DNA of 64,000 bases from Streptacidiphilus jeojiense (GTDB lineage: Bacteria; Actinomycetota; Actinomycetes; Streptomycetales; Streptomycetaceae): assembly GCF_000719095.1 (NCBI RefSeq), contig NZ_JOEH01000002.1, positions 186,001 through 250,000 of the forward strand, written 5' to 3'. Positions within the stretch are counted from its first letter, which is position 1. Each line of letters opens with the position of its first letter. The notes under the pieces were generated by a model. That model did no database searches, had not been told where the DNA came from, and was given only the letters and a program-made list of their open reading frames with translations. This document shows positions 7,502 through 15,729 of the stretch, one piece after another. The position numbers and the translations under genes are program-made.

Positions 7502-8254
7502 ATGTTCTCCGACGCCGATGCCGCAGCCCTCTACGACCTGCTCAACCCCTGGGACCCGGAGCGCTTCCCCAGCGACGCCTTCTACGACGGACTGGTCCGC
7601 GACGCCGACGCGGTGCTGGACGTGGGCTGCGGTACCGGCGCCATGCTGCACCGGGCCCGCGAGTCCGGCCACACCGGCCGGCTCGTCGGGATCGACCCCG
7701 ACCGCGCGGCGCTGGACCGGGCCCGACGGCGCAGCGATGTCGAGTGGGTGCTCGGGGTGGCCGCCGATGCCGCCTGGGACGGTGAGTTCGACCTGGCGAC
7801 CATGGTCAGCCATGCGTTCCAGTGCCTGGTCGGCGACGACGAGCTGCGCGCCTCGCTCGCGGCGGTCCGTACCGCCCTCCGCGACGGCGGCCGGTTCGCC
7901 TTCGAGACGCGCCACCCGCAGGCCCGCGCCTGGGAGTCCTGGGAAACCGACCCCGCCGCGCCGGTCGACGACGCCGACGACATCGTGGACCCGAGCGGGC
8001 GCGTCCTGCGCTCCTCGCACCACGTCGAGTCGGTCGTCGGCGACGTGGTGACCTTCACCGAGACCACCACCGACAAGGAGCACGGCACCGTACTGCGCGT
8101 GGACCGCACCAGCCTGCGCTTCCTGGACGTCCCGACACTCGCGGACTTCCTGGCCGAGGCCGGCTTCGCGATCGAGGCGCAGTACGGCGACTGGCACCGG
8201 GGCCCCCTCACCGGTACCAGCCGCGAGATCGTCACCGTCGCACGCCGGGTCTGA
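7502..8254 (+). CDS. Class I SAM-dependent methyltransferase
   Basis: A 250-residue methyltransferase. An N-terminal cap (ALYDLLNPW) precedes the SAM motif AVLDVGCGTGAMLHRA (about residues 36-51) and the acidic GIDPDRAALDRAR. Motif II/III is EFDLATMVSHAFQCLVGDDE. A long insertion then forms the substrate cap, with conserved TRHPQARAWESW and a C-terminal FLAEAGFAIEAQYGDW. This pattern is that of small-molecule methyltransferases found widely in Streptomyces. It is divergent from the MOSC gene and convergent, with a 12-base gap, with the sigma-factor partner gene. Substrate unknown. Confidence 0.85.
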   Translation: MFSDADAAALYDLLNPWDPERFPSDAFYDGLVRDADAVLDVGCGTGAMLHRARESGHTGRLVGIDPDRAALDRARRRSDVEWVLGVAADAAWDGEFDLATMVSHAFQCLVGDDELRASLAAVRTALRDGGRFAFETRHPQARAWESWETDPAAPVDDADDIVDPSGRVLRSSHHVESVVGDVVTFTETTTDKEHGTVLRVDRTSLRFLDVPTLADFLAEAGFAIEAQYGDWHRGPLTGTSREIVTVARRV

Positions 8255-8266
8255 GCCCGGGGAGCG

Positions 8267-8947
8267 CTAGCTGCCGGGGTTCGGAGCGGGCGCCTGGGTG
8301 CTGCAGACCAGCGGTACCCCGGTCGGCACCAGGCGCTCGACCGAGCCGGGACGCCCGTGGGTGACCGCCAGTTGAGCCGGCGTCAGGTAGCCGATGAACA
8401 GCTGCTCGCCCTTGGGCATCGCCGAGGGGACGAAGACGAACTCGACCCTGCCGCCGCTCAGCGACTCGCCCTTCATGACCTTGTCGACCCCGGCCCCCAC
8501 GCCGCTGGGGTCCAGCGTCCCGTGGTCGGCCGGCCCCCGGCAGAACTCCCCGGTCTTCACCAGCACCGGGAATCCGGCCCTGGCCAGGGCTGCCTGGAGG
8601 CCCGCGCTGTCCTCGAAGTACTTGGCCTTGTCCCAGGTCACGTGGATGGTGCCGTCGGCGTTGCTGTCCACGGTGTAGGCGGCGGTGTGGATGTGCACGG
8701 CGGCTGTCTGGGAGCCGCTGCCGCCGGCCGTGGGCGGCGCCGTCGACGGGTTGCCGTAGGTCGTCACGCCCAGCGCCAGGCCCGCGGCCGCCGCGGCGGC
8801 CACGGTGACCTTGGCCAGGCGCCGACGGCGCCCGCGCGCGCGGCCCGCGGCCACGATCTGCTCGACCGGGGTCGGCATGCCGACCCCGGCCAGCGATGCC
8901 TTCAGTGTCTCCAGGACCTCGGTGGTCCCGGGGGTGTCCTCGTTCAT
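8267..8947 (-). CDS. Membrane-anchored partner of the upstream sigma factor
   Basis: A 226-residue protein with a short cytoplasmic N-terminus (residues 1-45, ending in the basic GRARGRRRRL), one transmembrane segment (VTVAAAAAAGLALGVTTY) and an extracytoplasmic domain containing two cysteines that could pair (EFCRGP and PLVCST). There is no classic zinc anti-sigma HxxxCxxC motif. Its ATG overlaps the sigma gene stop (ATGA), so the two are translationally coupled. The layout fits an anti-sigma factor or a sigma-associated surface sensor. The protein at 63506 has the same layout. Function inferred from context only. Confidence 0.6.
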   Translation of the reverse strand: MNEDTPGTTEVLETLKASLAGVGMPTPVEQIVAAGRARGRRRRLAKVTVAAAAAAGLALGVTTYGNPSTAPPTAGGSGSQTAAVHIHTAAYTVDSNADGTIHVTWDKAKYFEDSAGLQAALARAGFPVLVKTGEFCRGPADHGTLDPSGVGAGVDKVMKGESLSGGRVEFVFVPSAMPKGEQLFIGYLTPAQLAVTHGRPGSVERLVPTGVPLVCSTQAPAPNPGS

Positions 8948-9543
8948 GGTCCGACCTCCAGATTGTCTGCCAGGTTGTGCGCCAAGTCGTCCGCCAGGCT
9001 CCCCGCGCCGACGAAGTGGTCGCGCAGTGTCGCCACGGCGCGTGCCAGATGTGCGGTGACGGTCCCCGGCGCGATGCCGAGGGCCTGGGCGGTGGCTCGG
9101 GTGTCCAGGTCCAGGAAGACCCGGAACGCGATCACCTCCCGCTGCCGCTGCGGGAGTGCGCGCAGCGCGGCCAGCAGGGCCGGGTCCAGGCCGGATGGGT
9201 CGACCGCGGCCACTGCGGTGTCCGCGGCCTCGTCGGCGCCGTCCCAGACGACCTCCCGGCGCCGCCTGCGCCACCAGGACACCCTGGTGTTGAAGGCGGT
9301 GCGGACGACCCACGCGCGCGGCGCGGGATGCGCGCGCACCACCTGCCAGGAGGTCCAGGCCCGGGTGAACGCCTCTGCGACCAGGTCCTCGGCCAACTGC
9401 CGGTCACCCACGCCGGCCAGCACCGCCCTCAGGCAGGCGTCCCGGCTGGCCTCGTAGAACTCGCTGAACTCCAGCTGCTTCACACCCGCTATACGCTCGG
9501 GGGCCGCGATTCGCTTACCTGGCGGACGAGGCCGCTCTGGCAT
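8944..9543 (-). CDS. ECF/SigE-family RNA polymerase sigma factor
   Basis: A 199-residue sigma factor. Region 2 is FYEASRDACLRAVLAGVGDR followed by AEDLVAEAFTRAWTSW; region 4 is LPQRQREVIAFRVFLDLDTR with the helix-turn-helix TAQALGIAPGTVTAHLARAV. It would direct RNA polymerase to a small regulon. ATG 9543 is preceded by GGGAGAGATC, supporting the longer N-terminus; a GTG at 9483 would give a shorter form without a site. It overlaps the membrane partner gene at 8947 by ATGA and is divergent from the RidA gene. Confidence 0.88.
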   Translation of the reverse strand: MPERPRPPGKRIAAPERIAGVKQLEFSEFYEASRDACLRAVLAGVGDRQLAEDLVAEAFTRAWTSWQVVRAHPAPRAWVVRTAFNTRVSWWRRRRREVVWDGADEAADTAVAAVDPSGLDPALLAALRALPQRQREVIAFRVFLDLDTRATAQALGIAPGTVTAHLARAVATLRDHFVGAGSLADDLAHNLADNLEVGP

Positions 9544-9596
9544 GATCTCTCCCGCTGTCGGTGGGTCATCGATGGGTGCCAGGGAGGGGAGGACCA

Positions 9597-10001
9597 GTGC
9601 AGCACTTCGAGCGTCCCGAGGGGATGCCTCCGGTGAACGGTTACAGCCATGCGGTGGCCGCGGCCGGGACGGTGGTCGCCGTCTCGGGGCAGGTGCCGCT
9701 GGACGCGGAGGGACGGCTGGTGGGGGAGGGTGACGCCGCGGCCCAGGTCCGGCAGGTGTTCCGCAATCTGGTGGCCGCGCTCGGAGCGGCCGGCGCCGGG
9801 CTGGAGCACGTCGTGAAACTCACGGTGTTCCTCACCGATCTGGGCGACCTCCCGGCCTTCCGCCAGGCGCGTGACGAGTTCCTCGACCCGAAGCGCCTGC
9901 CGGCCTCCTCCCTGGTCCAGGTCGCCGGTCTGGTGCACCCGGGATTCCTGGCGGAGATCGACGCCCTCGCGGTCATCCCTACGACTGCAGAAGCTGTCTG
10001 A
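9597..10001 (+). CDS. RidA-family (YjgF/UK114) protein
   Basis: A 134-residue RidA-family protein. Members hydrolyse reactive enamine/imine intermediates made by PLP enzymes, or related compounds. Visible are YSHAVAAAGTVVAVSGQVPLD, then GDAAAQVRQVFRNLVAALGA, the LTVFLTDLGDLPAFRQARDE stretch and the closing SLVQVAGLVHPGFLAEIDAL. The deaminase arginine usual near residue 105 is replaced: the LPASSLVQV stretch has no arginine, which suggests a RidA subfamily without classic imine deaminase activity. GTG 9597 has GGGAGGGGAGG just upstream. Confidence 0.85.
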   Translation: MQHFERPEGMPPVNGYSHAVAAAGTVVAVSGQVPLDAEGRLVGEGDAAAQVRQVFRNLVAALGAAGAGLEHVVKLTVFLTDLGDLPAFRQARDEFLDPKRLPASSLVQVAGLVHPGFLAEIDALAVIPTTAEAV

Positions 10002-10019
10002 CGGACCGTCGGAGCGCGG

Positions 10020-10820
10020 TCAGGCCCCGGCGCCGGAACCGGAACCGGGGCCGGTGCTCGCGGCGAGGCCGGCGGCGAGGGTCGCCGTGGCGTCGTCGAC
10101 CATCCGGCGCCGGTCCGCCTCGGGCAGGTCGCGGATCGGGCCGTCCAGCAGGAGTGTGGTCAGGCCGTGGACCATCGCCCAGGCGGTGATCTCGGCGCCG
10201 GGGCGGCGGGCCGGGGCGATCAGGCCGGCGGCGAGCATGGAGTCCAGGACGTCCACCAGTACCCGGTAGGCGCGCTCGGTGCCGAGGTCGAACGGCTCGG
10301 GCTCGGTCGGCGTCCCATCGGCGGTCCCGGAGTGGCAGAAGGCGGTACGGAACAGGCCGGGGGCGGAGAGGGCGAAGTCGACGTAGCCGTGGCCGATGGC
10401 GCTCAGCCGTGCCCGTGCCCGTGCCTGTGCCCGCGTCCGCTGCTGCCCGCCACCGCCGTCGGCCGCCCCGGGTGAGCGGTGTTGGTCGGCGTCGGCGTCG
10501 GCAGCATCGGCGTCGTCAGCGTCAGCGTCGGCCTTGGCGACCGCTGCCGCCAGGGCGTCGGCGAGGTCGGCCAGGGCCTCGTGCTTGACCGCCTTGAGCA
10601 GGTCGGCGTGGTTGGCGAAGTGCCGGTAGGCGGCCGTGGGGGAGACCCCGACGCGACGGGCGGCCTCGCGCAGCACGACGGCTTCGGGTCCGCCCTCCCT
10701 GGCGAGTTCCGCCGCGGCGGCGGACAGCGCATTGCGCAGGTCGCCGTGGTGGTAGGCGCCGCGTGGGGGCGTTCGTTCCGAGGTCGTCCGTTCGTGCTGC
10801 ACCTGACCATGCTGCCGCAT
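10020..10820 (-). CDS. TetR/AcrR-family repressor, divergent from the MMPL exporter
   Basis: A 266-residue regulator. The N-terminal DNA-binding domain (about residues 21-70) includes HGDLRNALSAAAAELAREGG and the helix-turn-helix VLREAARRVGVSPTAAYRHF (49-68). The ligand domain is broken by an Ala/Asp tract (AKADADADDADAADADADQ, about 95-113) and then a Gly/Gln/Arg-rich stretch, which the family does not need. The C-terminal half has the TetR_C fragment FALSAPGLFRTAFC. ATG 10820 overlaps the first of two operators, and a GTG at 10802 is an alternative. It probably represses itself and the exporter. Confidence 0.88.
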   Translation of the reverse strand: MRQHGQVQHERTTSERTPPRGAYHHGDLRNALSAAAAELAREGGPEAVVLREAARRVGVSPTAAYRHFANHADLLKAVKHEALADLADALAAAVAKADADADDADAADADADQHRSPGAADGGGGQQRTRAQARARARLSAIGHGYVDFALSAPGLFRTAFCHSGTADGTPTEPEPFDLGTERAYRVLVDVLDSMLAAGLIAPARRPGAEITAWAMVHGLTTLLLDGPIRDLPEADRRRMVDDATATLAAGLAASTGPGSGSGAGA

Positions 10821-10869
10821 GTTGACGCCGTCAGCATCCGTGGCGCTAGGATGTTCACGCCGTAAACAT
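10819..10869. promoter_or_regulatory. Two matching 19-bp operators over the MMPL promoter
   Basis: Two imperfect palindromes, ATGTTGACGCCGTCAGCAT (10819-10837) and ATGTTCACGCCGTAAACAT (10851-10869), agree at 16 of 19 positions, and their centres are 32 bases apart (about three helical turns). A forward promoter TTGACG (10822-10827) with 19 spacing to TAGGAT (10847-10852) is embedded in them. This is the expected layout for TetR repression of both divergent genes. Confidence 0.7.
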
Positions 10870-10903
10870 CTATCGTGAGCGCACACCCGGGGTGGGGTAA
10901 CCA

Positions 10904-13258
10904 GTGAACGGACCGTCAGTCCAGCCGGACCACGCAGAGCTCGCAGAACCCGTGGAACCCGCAGAGTCGGCTTCCACACCGCCCACACCGCCCACACCGC
11001 CCGGCCCGGCCGGCCCGCCCGGCCCCCCGGGCCCGCGCGGTCCGCTGGCCCGGCTCGCCGGCCTCGCCCACCGGCGCGCCCGGCCGCTGCTGGTCCTCGC
11101 CGTCGTCGCGCTGGTCGCCGCCGGGGCGCTCGGTGTCGGGGCCTTCGGCAAGCTGCAGAACGGCGGCTTCGACGACCCCGCCTCCCCCTCCAGCCGTGCC
11201 GCGCAGCTGCTGGACTCCCGCTTCGGCGGCACCACCGACCTGGTGCTGCTGGTCCGTCCCAGCGCCGGCGGCAGCGTCGACACCCCCGCAGACACTGCGG
11301 CCGGCCGGGCGCTCACCGTACGGCTCCGGGCCGAGCCGGGGCTGACCCATCTGGCGTCCTACTGGGACCCCGGCACGGCCGCCGCCACCGCGGCGCTGCG
11401 CAGCGACGACGGCACCGCAGCGCTGATCGTCGCGCACGTCGACGGCAGCGAACAGCAGGCGTCCAAGACCGCCAAGGCACTGATCTCCCGCTACGCCGGG
11501 GTCCACGACGGCCTCAGCGTCCAGGCCGGCGGTCACCGCGGCGTCAACAACGACGTCTCCAGCCAGGTCACCAAGGACCTCGCGCTCGCCGAGGGCATCG
11601 CCGTGCCGGTGACGCTGCTTCTCCTGGTGCTGGCCTTCGGCAGCCTGGTCGCCGCGCTGCTGCCGCTGGTCATCGGCGTGATCGCGATCCTCGGCACCTT
11701 CGCCGAGCTGGACCTGCTCGGCAGCGTCACCAGCGTGTCCGTCTTCGCCATCAACCTCACCACCGCCCTCGGCCTGGGCCTCGGCATCGACTACGCGCTG
11801 CTGCTGGTCAGCCGCTTCCGGGAGGAACTGGCCGCGGGCCGGGAGACCCCGGAGGCGCTGGTCGCCACGGTGCGCACGGCCGGGCGCACCATCCTCTTCT
11901 CGGCCGCGACGGTGGCCACCGCCCTCGCCGCGCTGCTGGTCTTCCCGCCGTTCTTCCTGCGCTCCTTCGCCTACGCCGGCATCGGCGTGGTCGCCATCGC
12001 CGCGCTGGCCGCCCTGATCGTGGTTCCGGCGCTGCTCGCGGTCCTCGGTCCGCGCGTCAATGCCGGACGGCTGCCCTGGCCCCGCACCACCCCGGGCGTG
12101 GCCTCACCGCGCTGGGGGCGGCTGGCCGCCGCGGTGATGCGCAGGCCGGTCCGGTGGGCGCTGCCGGTGCTCGCGGTGCTGCTGCTCGGTGCCGCGCCGC
12201 TGCTCGGGGTCGCCTTCGGCACTCCGGACCAGCGGGTCCTGCCGACCAGTGCGCCCAGCCGCCAGGTCGCGGACGTACTGGCGGCGCACTTCCCCGGCAA
12301 TGACACCACCGCGCTGCAGGTGGTCACCGACGGTCCGGTCGACGGCGCCCACCTGGACGCCTACGCCCGGACGCTGTCCCGGCTCCCCGGCGTCGGCAGC
12401 GTCAGCTCCAGCGCCGGGACCTTCCACGACGGAGCGCCCGTCCCCGGCGTCCCGGTCCCGGCCGGCTACGGCACCGCCTCCGCGCAGCGGCTCACCCTCG
12501 CCACCACCGACGACCCGCACTCGACCGCGGCCCAGAACCTGGTCGACGCGGTGCGGGCGGCGCCGGCGCCGGTGGCCGGGGTCCGCAGCTACGTCGGCGG
12601 TGACGCGGCCGTCCTGGTCGATGCCAAGCACACCATCGGCAGCCGCCTGCCCTACGCCGTCGGGATGGTCGCGGCCACCACCTTCGTGCTGCTCTTCCTG
12701 TTCACCGGGAGCGTGCTGCAGCCGCTGCGCGCCCTGCTGCTCAACGCGATCAGCCTCAGCGCCGCGCTCGGCGCGATGGTCTGGATCTTCCAGGACGGCC
12801 ACCTCGCCGGACTGCTGGGCTTCACCGCCCAGCCCATGGACACCTCCATGACGGTGCTGATGTTCTGCGTCGCCTTCGGCCTCTCCATGGACTACGAGGT
12901 CTTCGTCACCAGCCGGATCAAGGAGATGCACGACGCCGGCGCCGCCCCCGGCGAGGCCGTCACTGAGGGCCTGTCCCGCACCGGACGGATCGTCTCCACC
13001 GCGGCCGGGCTGCTCGCCGTCAGCTTCTTCGCCTTCGGGACCAGCAGCATCAGCTTCCTGCAGATGTTCGGCATCGGCACCGGGCTGGCGGTGCTGCTGG
13101 ACGCGGTGCTGGTGCGCGGTGTCCTGGTCCCCGCGGTGCTGCGGCTGCTCGGCGACCGGGCCTGGTACGCACCGGCGCCGCTGCGGCGGCTGCACGACCG
13201 GATCGGGCTGGCGGAGGCGGAGAGCCCCGGCGCTCAGCCCCGGCAGAGGTCTACCTGA
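10904..13258 (+). CDS. MMPL-family (RND superfamily) membrane transporter
   Basis: A 784-residue exporter of the MMPL/ActII-3 class, with two repeats each of one helix, a large extracytoplasmic domain and five helices. Family motifs include GLGLGIDYALLLVSRFREEL in the first half and the paired FGLSMDYEVFVTSRIKE in the second, where the Asp-Tyr pairs are the proton relay. Such proteins export lipids, polyketides or drugs. The first 40 residues are odd: a Pro/Gly run (TPPTPPTPPGPAGPPGPPGP) resembling collagen repeats. GTG 10904 follows GGGGTGGGG. It overlaps the convergent GH3 gene by 25 bases and is likely repressed by the divergent TetR. Confidence 0.9.
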   Translation: MNGPSVQPDHAELAEPVEPAESASTPPTPPTPPGPAGPPGPPGPRGPLARLAGLAHRRARPLLVLAVVALVAAGALGVGAFGKLQNGGFDDPASPSSRAAQLLDSRFGGTTDLVLLVRPSAGGSVDTPADTAAGRALTVRLRAEPGLTHLASYWDPGTAAATAALRSDDGTAALIVAHVDGSEQQASKTAKALISRYAGVHDGLSVQAGGHRGVNNDVSSQVTKDLALAEGIAVPVTLLLLVLAFGSLVAALLPLVIGVIAILGTFAELDLLGSVTSVSVFAINLTTALGLGLGIDYALLLVSRFREELAAGRETPEALVATVRTAGRTILFSAATVATALAALLVFPPFFLRSFAYAGIGVVAIAALAALIVVPALLAVLGPRVNAGRLPWPRTTPGVASPRWGRLAAAVMRRPVRWALPVLAVLLLGAAPLLGVAFGTPDQRVLPTSAPSRQVADVLAAHFPGNDTTALQVVTDGPVDGAHLDAYARTLSRLPGVGSVSSSAGTFHDGAPVPGVPVPAGYGTASAQRLTLATTDDPHSTAAQNLVDAVRAAPAPVAGVRSYVGGDAAVLVDAKHTIGSRLPYAVGMVAATTFVLLFLFTGSVLQPLRALLLNAISLSAALGAMVWIFQDGHLAGLLGFTAQPMDTSMTVLMFCVAFGLSMDYEVFVTSRIKEMHDAGAAPGEAVTEGLSRTGRIVSTAAGLLAVSFFAFGTSSISFLQMFGIGTGLAVLLDAVLVRGVLVPAVLRLLGDRAWYAPAPLRRLHDRIGLAEAESPGAQPRQRST

Positions 13259-14574
13259 CGGGCCGACAGAACCGAGGTCGCGGCGGAGAGCAGGCGGGTG
13301 CGCGGCAGGCGCCCGTCCGCCACCGCCGCGACCTCGGCCGAGGCGATGGCGGAGGTCTGCGCCTGGACCGTGGGGCCGAGGTCAAACATCACCATGTCCG
13401 CTCCGGCCCGCAGCGCCTGCACGGCCGCCTGCGGCATGCTGTAGCCGGCCCCGGAGACGGCACCGGCGCTCAGCGAGTCGGTGAGGACCAGCCCGTGGAA
13501 GCCGAGCCGTCCGCGCAGTTCGGTGCCGATCATGGTGGCGGAGAGCCCGGCCGGCAGGGTGGTGAGACCGGGGACGGAGTCGTTGGACATCATCACCGCC
13601 GGGGCGCCCGCGGCGATCGCGGTGCTGAACGGGGTCAGGCCGCCGTTCAGCTCGGCGGACCAGGGCACGGTGTGTGCCGGGGCGAAGTCGGAGTTGACCG
13701 TGGAGCCGCCGAGCCCGGGGAAGTGCTTCAGGACCGGGACGACGCCGGCCGAGCGCAGGCCGTTCATGAAGGCGACGGTGTCCCGGGCTGCGACAGCGGG
13801 GTCGCCGCTGAAGGAGCGCAGCCCGTCCGGGTTCCCCCGGCCGGGGACCTCGCCGCTGCCGTCGACGTCGGCGACCGGGGCCAGGTCCATGTTGACCTGG
13901 GCCGCCGCCATCCTGGCGCCGACCCGCGCCGCCGCCTGCCGGATCTGGTCGGGGGTCCAGTGCGCTCCCATCCAGCCGGGCCAGGGCAGCGAGCCGACCA
14001 GGTTGTCCATCCGCTGGATGGCGCCGCCCTCCTCGTCGGTCATCACCAGCAGTCCGATCCCGCCGGGCACCTGCTTCTTCAGTGCGGTGAGGTCGGCGCC
14101 CAGCCCGGACGGGGCCGAGGAGCCGAACAGCAGGACGCCGCCGGCGCCGGCGGCCACCTCCGGGGCGACGCTGCCGACGGCGTCCTCGGACGCCGGCACC
14201 GCGATCGTCAGCATGGCCAGCCGCCGGTCGGACCAGCCGGCCAGCCGCGACGCGTTGGTGCAGGAGGCCGGTCCGCCGGACGCCGACGAAGCCGGGGCGG
14301 CCGGGGACGCGCCGGGGACCGCGGAGGACCTGGACGGCGAGGGGCTTCCGGTCCTGCTCGGGCTTCCGGCCGCCGATGCGGATCCGGAGGCCCGGGAGTC
14401 CGCGCTGATGCGGTGGTCCGTGCCTCCCCCCGCGCCGCAACCGGTCAGAACCAGGGCCGCACCGGCCGTGAGCGCCCCGCCACGGACCGCGACCCGGACC
14501 GCGACCCGGACGGTGGCCGGGCGGAGACGGTGGGCGAGGGCGGACAAACGGGTGGATGTGGCGCTATGCGGCAT
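13234..14574 (-). CDS. Glycoside hydrolase family 3 lipoprotein
   Basis: A 446-residue secreted lipoprotein. The signal ends with a lipobox at LVLTGC, followed by a Ser/Ala/Pro linker of about 60 residues. The catalytic domain is GH3: LLVMTDEEGGAIQRM binds the sugar, VPVLKHFPGLGG is the conserved loop, and the nucleophile aspartate is in GLVLTDSLSAGAV. Secreted bacterial members are usually beta-N-acetylhexosaminidases. The acid/base loop reads GGSTVNSD instead of the Asp-His dyad of NagZ, so the exact chemistry is uncertain. ATG 14574 follows a weak GAAAG. It is convergent with the MMPL gene, and the stops interlock. Confidence 0.85.
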   Translation of the reverse strand: MPHSATSTRLSALAHRLRPATVRVAVRVAVRGGALTAGAALVLTGCGAGGGTDHRISADSRASGSASAAGSPSRTGSPSPSRSSAVPGASPAAPASSASGGPASCTNASRLAGWSDRRLAMLTIAVPASEDAVGSVAPEVAAGAGGVLLFGSSAPSGLGADLTALKKQVPGGIGLLVMTDEEGGAIQRMDNLVGSLPWPGWMGAHWTPDQIRQAAARVGARMAAAQVNMDLAPVADVDGSGEVPGRGNPDGLRSFSGDPAVAARDTVAFMNGLRSAGVVPVLKHFPGLGGSTVNSDFAPAHTVPWSAELNGGLTPFSTAIAAGAPAVMMSNDSVPGLTTLPAGLSATMIGTELRGRLGFHGLVLTDSLSAGAVSGAGYSMPQAAVQALRAGADMVMFDLGPTVQAQTSAIASAEVAAVADGRLPRTRLLSAATSVLSARQVDLCRG

Positions 14575-14653
14575 GCTTTCACCGTAGTGCGGGATGCCGC
14601 CGGGTGCGTCCGACACGACGGCGGAGTCCGGTGAGGATCTCCGGCGGCCCCCT

Positions 14654-14740
14654 CCCGAGCGGGTCGTCCCTCCCGAGCGGGTGGTTTTCTCCCGAGCGGC
14701 TTAGCCCCTCGCGAGCGGCTCAGCCCCGCCCGAGCAGGTC
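14654..14740. repeat. Five imperfect ~19-base tandem repeats
   Basis: A core of CCCGAGCGG recurs with GAGCGG or GAGCAG at 14657, 14675, 14694, 14713 and 14732 (periods 18, 19, 19, 19). The last two copies run into the 3' end of the ATP-grasp gene. Probably replication slippage; a terminator role is not evident. Confidence 0.55.
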
Positions 14741-15583
14741 GGCCAGGACCCCGGCGTAGCGGCCCGCCGCCTCCGGGTCCGCGGCCAGGAACAGTTCCGG
14801 CTCGATCAGCTCCAGCTCCATCACCGCCGGGCCGTCCGGCAGCTGGACCAGGTCGACCCGGGCGTAGCTGGTCGCCGCCGGGGCCGCGGCGAGGGCGGCA
14901 GCGGCGACGGCCAGTTCGGCGGCGTCCGGGGTGTGAGGCTGCACCGATCCGCCGTGGTGCAGGTGGATGCGGTACTCGCCGGCCGCGGGGACCTTGCGGA
15001 CGGCGTGGCTGAAGGTGCCGTTGAAGTGGATCAGTGAGGTCTCCCCGCGGGCGAGCACCGACTCGGCGAACGGCTGCACCAGGGCGTCGCCGTGCCCGGT
15101 CAGCTCGGCCAGGTGGGCTGCCGCGGCCCGGTCGTCGGCGAAGGAGCGCAGGGCGCCGCGCGCACCCGCCGACACGGCCGGCTTCAGCACCACCTCGCCG
15201 GCGCCGAACGCGCCGAGCACCCGGGCCCGCTCGGCGTCGGAGGCGCCCCGCGGCACCAGCCGGGTCGGCAGCACCGGTACGCCGGCCGCCGCCAGTTCCA
15301 CCAGGTAGCCCTTGTGGCTGTTCCAGAGCAGCACCTCGACCGGATTGCGCAGGGTGGTCAGCTTCGCCGTCCGCTCGGCCCAGGCGGTGAACTCCTCCCG
15401 CCGGGCCCAGTAGTCCCAGGTCGTGCGCACCACGGCGAGACCGTACCGACCCCAGTCGAGGGGTTCGTCCCAGGGGTGGATCTCCACAGTGAGGCCCAGC
15501 CGGGCCAGCTCGGCGACCAGCAGGCCGTTCTCCGGCACCTCGCGGGGCATGGTCCGACCGGTGAGCAGTGCGATATCAGCCAT
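14720..15583 (-). CDS. ATP-grasp domain protein
   Basis: A 287-residue protein of the ATP-grasp superfamily, enzymes that join a carboxylate to an amine or thiol through an acyl phosphate. The N-terminal Rossmann part contains VVRTTWDYWARREEF. The nucleotide region has EVVLKPAVSAGARGALRSF (the grasp lysine) and DALVQPFAESVLARGETSLI; metal ligands are in ARVDLVQLPDGPAVMELELI and EPELFL. This family is related to glutathione synthetase-like ligases, including the cycloserine-pathway type. ATG 15583 is preferred over 15592 because a TAGGAT -10 lies seven bases upstream. Substrates unknown. Confidence 0.8.
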   Translation of the reverse strand: MADIALLTGRTMPREVPENGLLVAELARLGLTVEIHPWDEPLDWGRYGLAVVRTTWDYWARREEFTAWAERTAKLTTLRNPVEVLLWNSHKGYLVELAAAGVPVLPTRLVPRGASDAERARVLGAFGAGEVVLKPAVSAGARGALRSFADDRAAAAHLAELTGHGDALVQPFAESVLARGETSLIHFNGTFSHAVRKVPAAGEYRIHLHHGGSVQPHTPDAAELAVAAAALAAAPAATSYARVDLVQLPDGPAVMELELIEPELFLAADPEAAGRYAGVLADLLGRG

Positions 15584-15590
15584 GGTGGTC

Positions 15591-15596
15591 ATCCTA
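15591..15596 (-). promoter_or_regulatory. -10-like TAGGAT, probable leaderless start
   Basis: Read on the minus strand, TAGGAT ends seven bases before ATG 15583, and TTGATC lies 19 bases further upstream as a possible -35. It overlaps the alternative ATG at 15592, which argues against that start. Confidence 0.45.
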
Positions 15597-15729
15597 GGAG
15601 CGGTGTTCGTCGACGGATCAACGGATAAGCCGACGGATAAGAGCTTCCTTCAAATGACGGGATGTCACTTTGCCCAGTGGTGTCAGGTCGTACGCTGATC
15701 GGAGTGACCACGAAAGGTGGGGGAGCCCA

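Noticed and set aside
8357..9636. Plus-strand frames through the sigma and partner genes
   Set aside because: They are antisense to the clear sigma-factor helix-turn-helix and show no domain of their own.
13495..14634. Plus-strand frames through the GH3 gene
   Set aside because: The GH3 motifs, lipobox and signal peptide are all on the minus strand.
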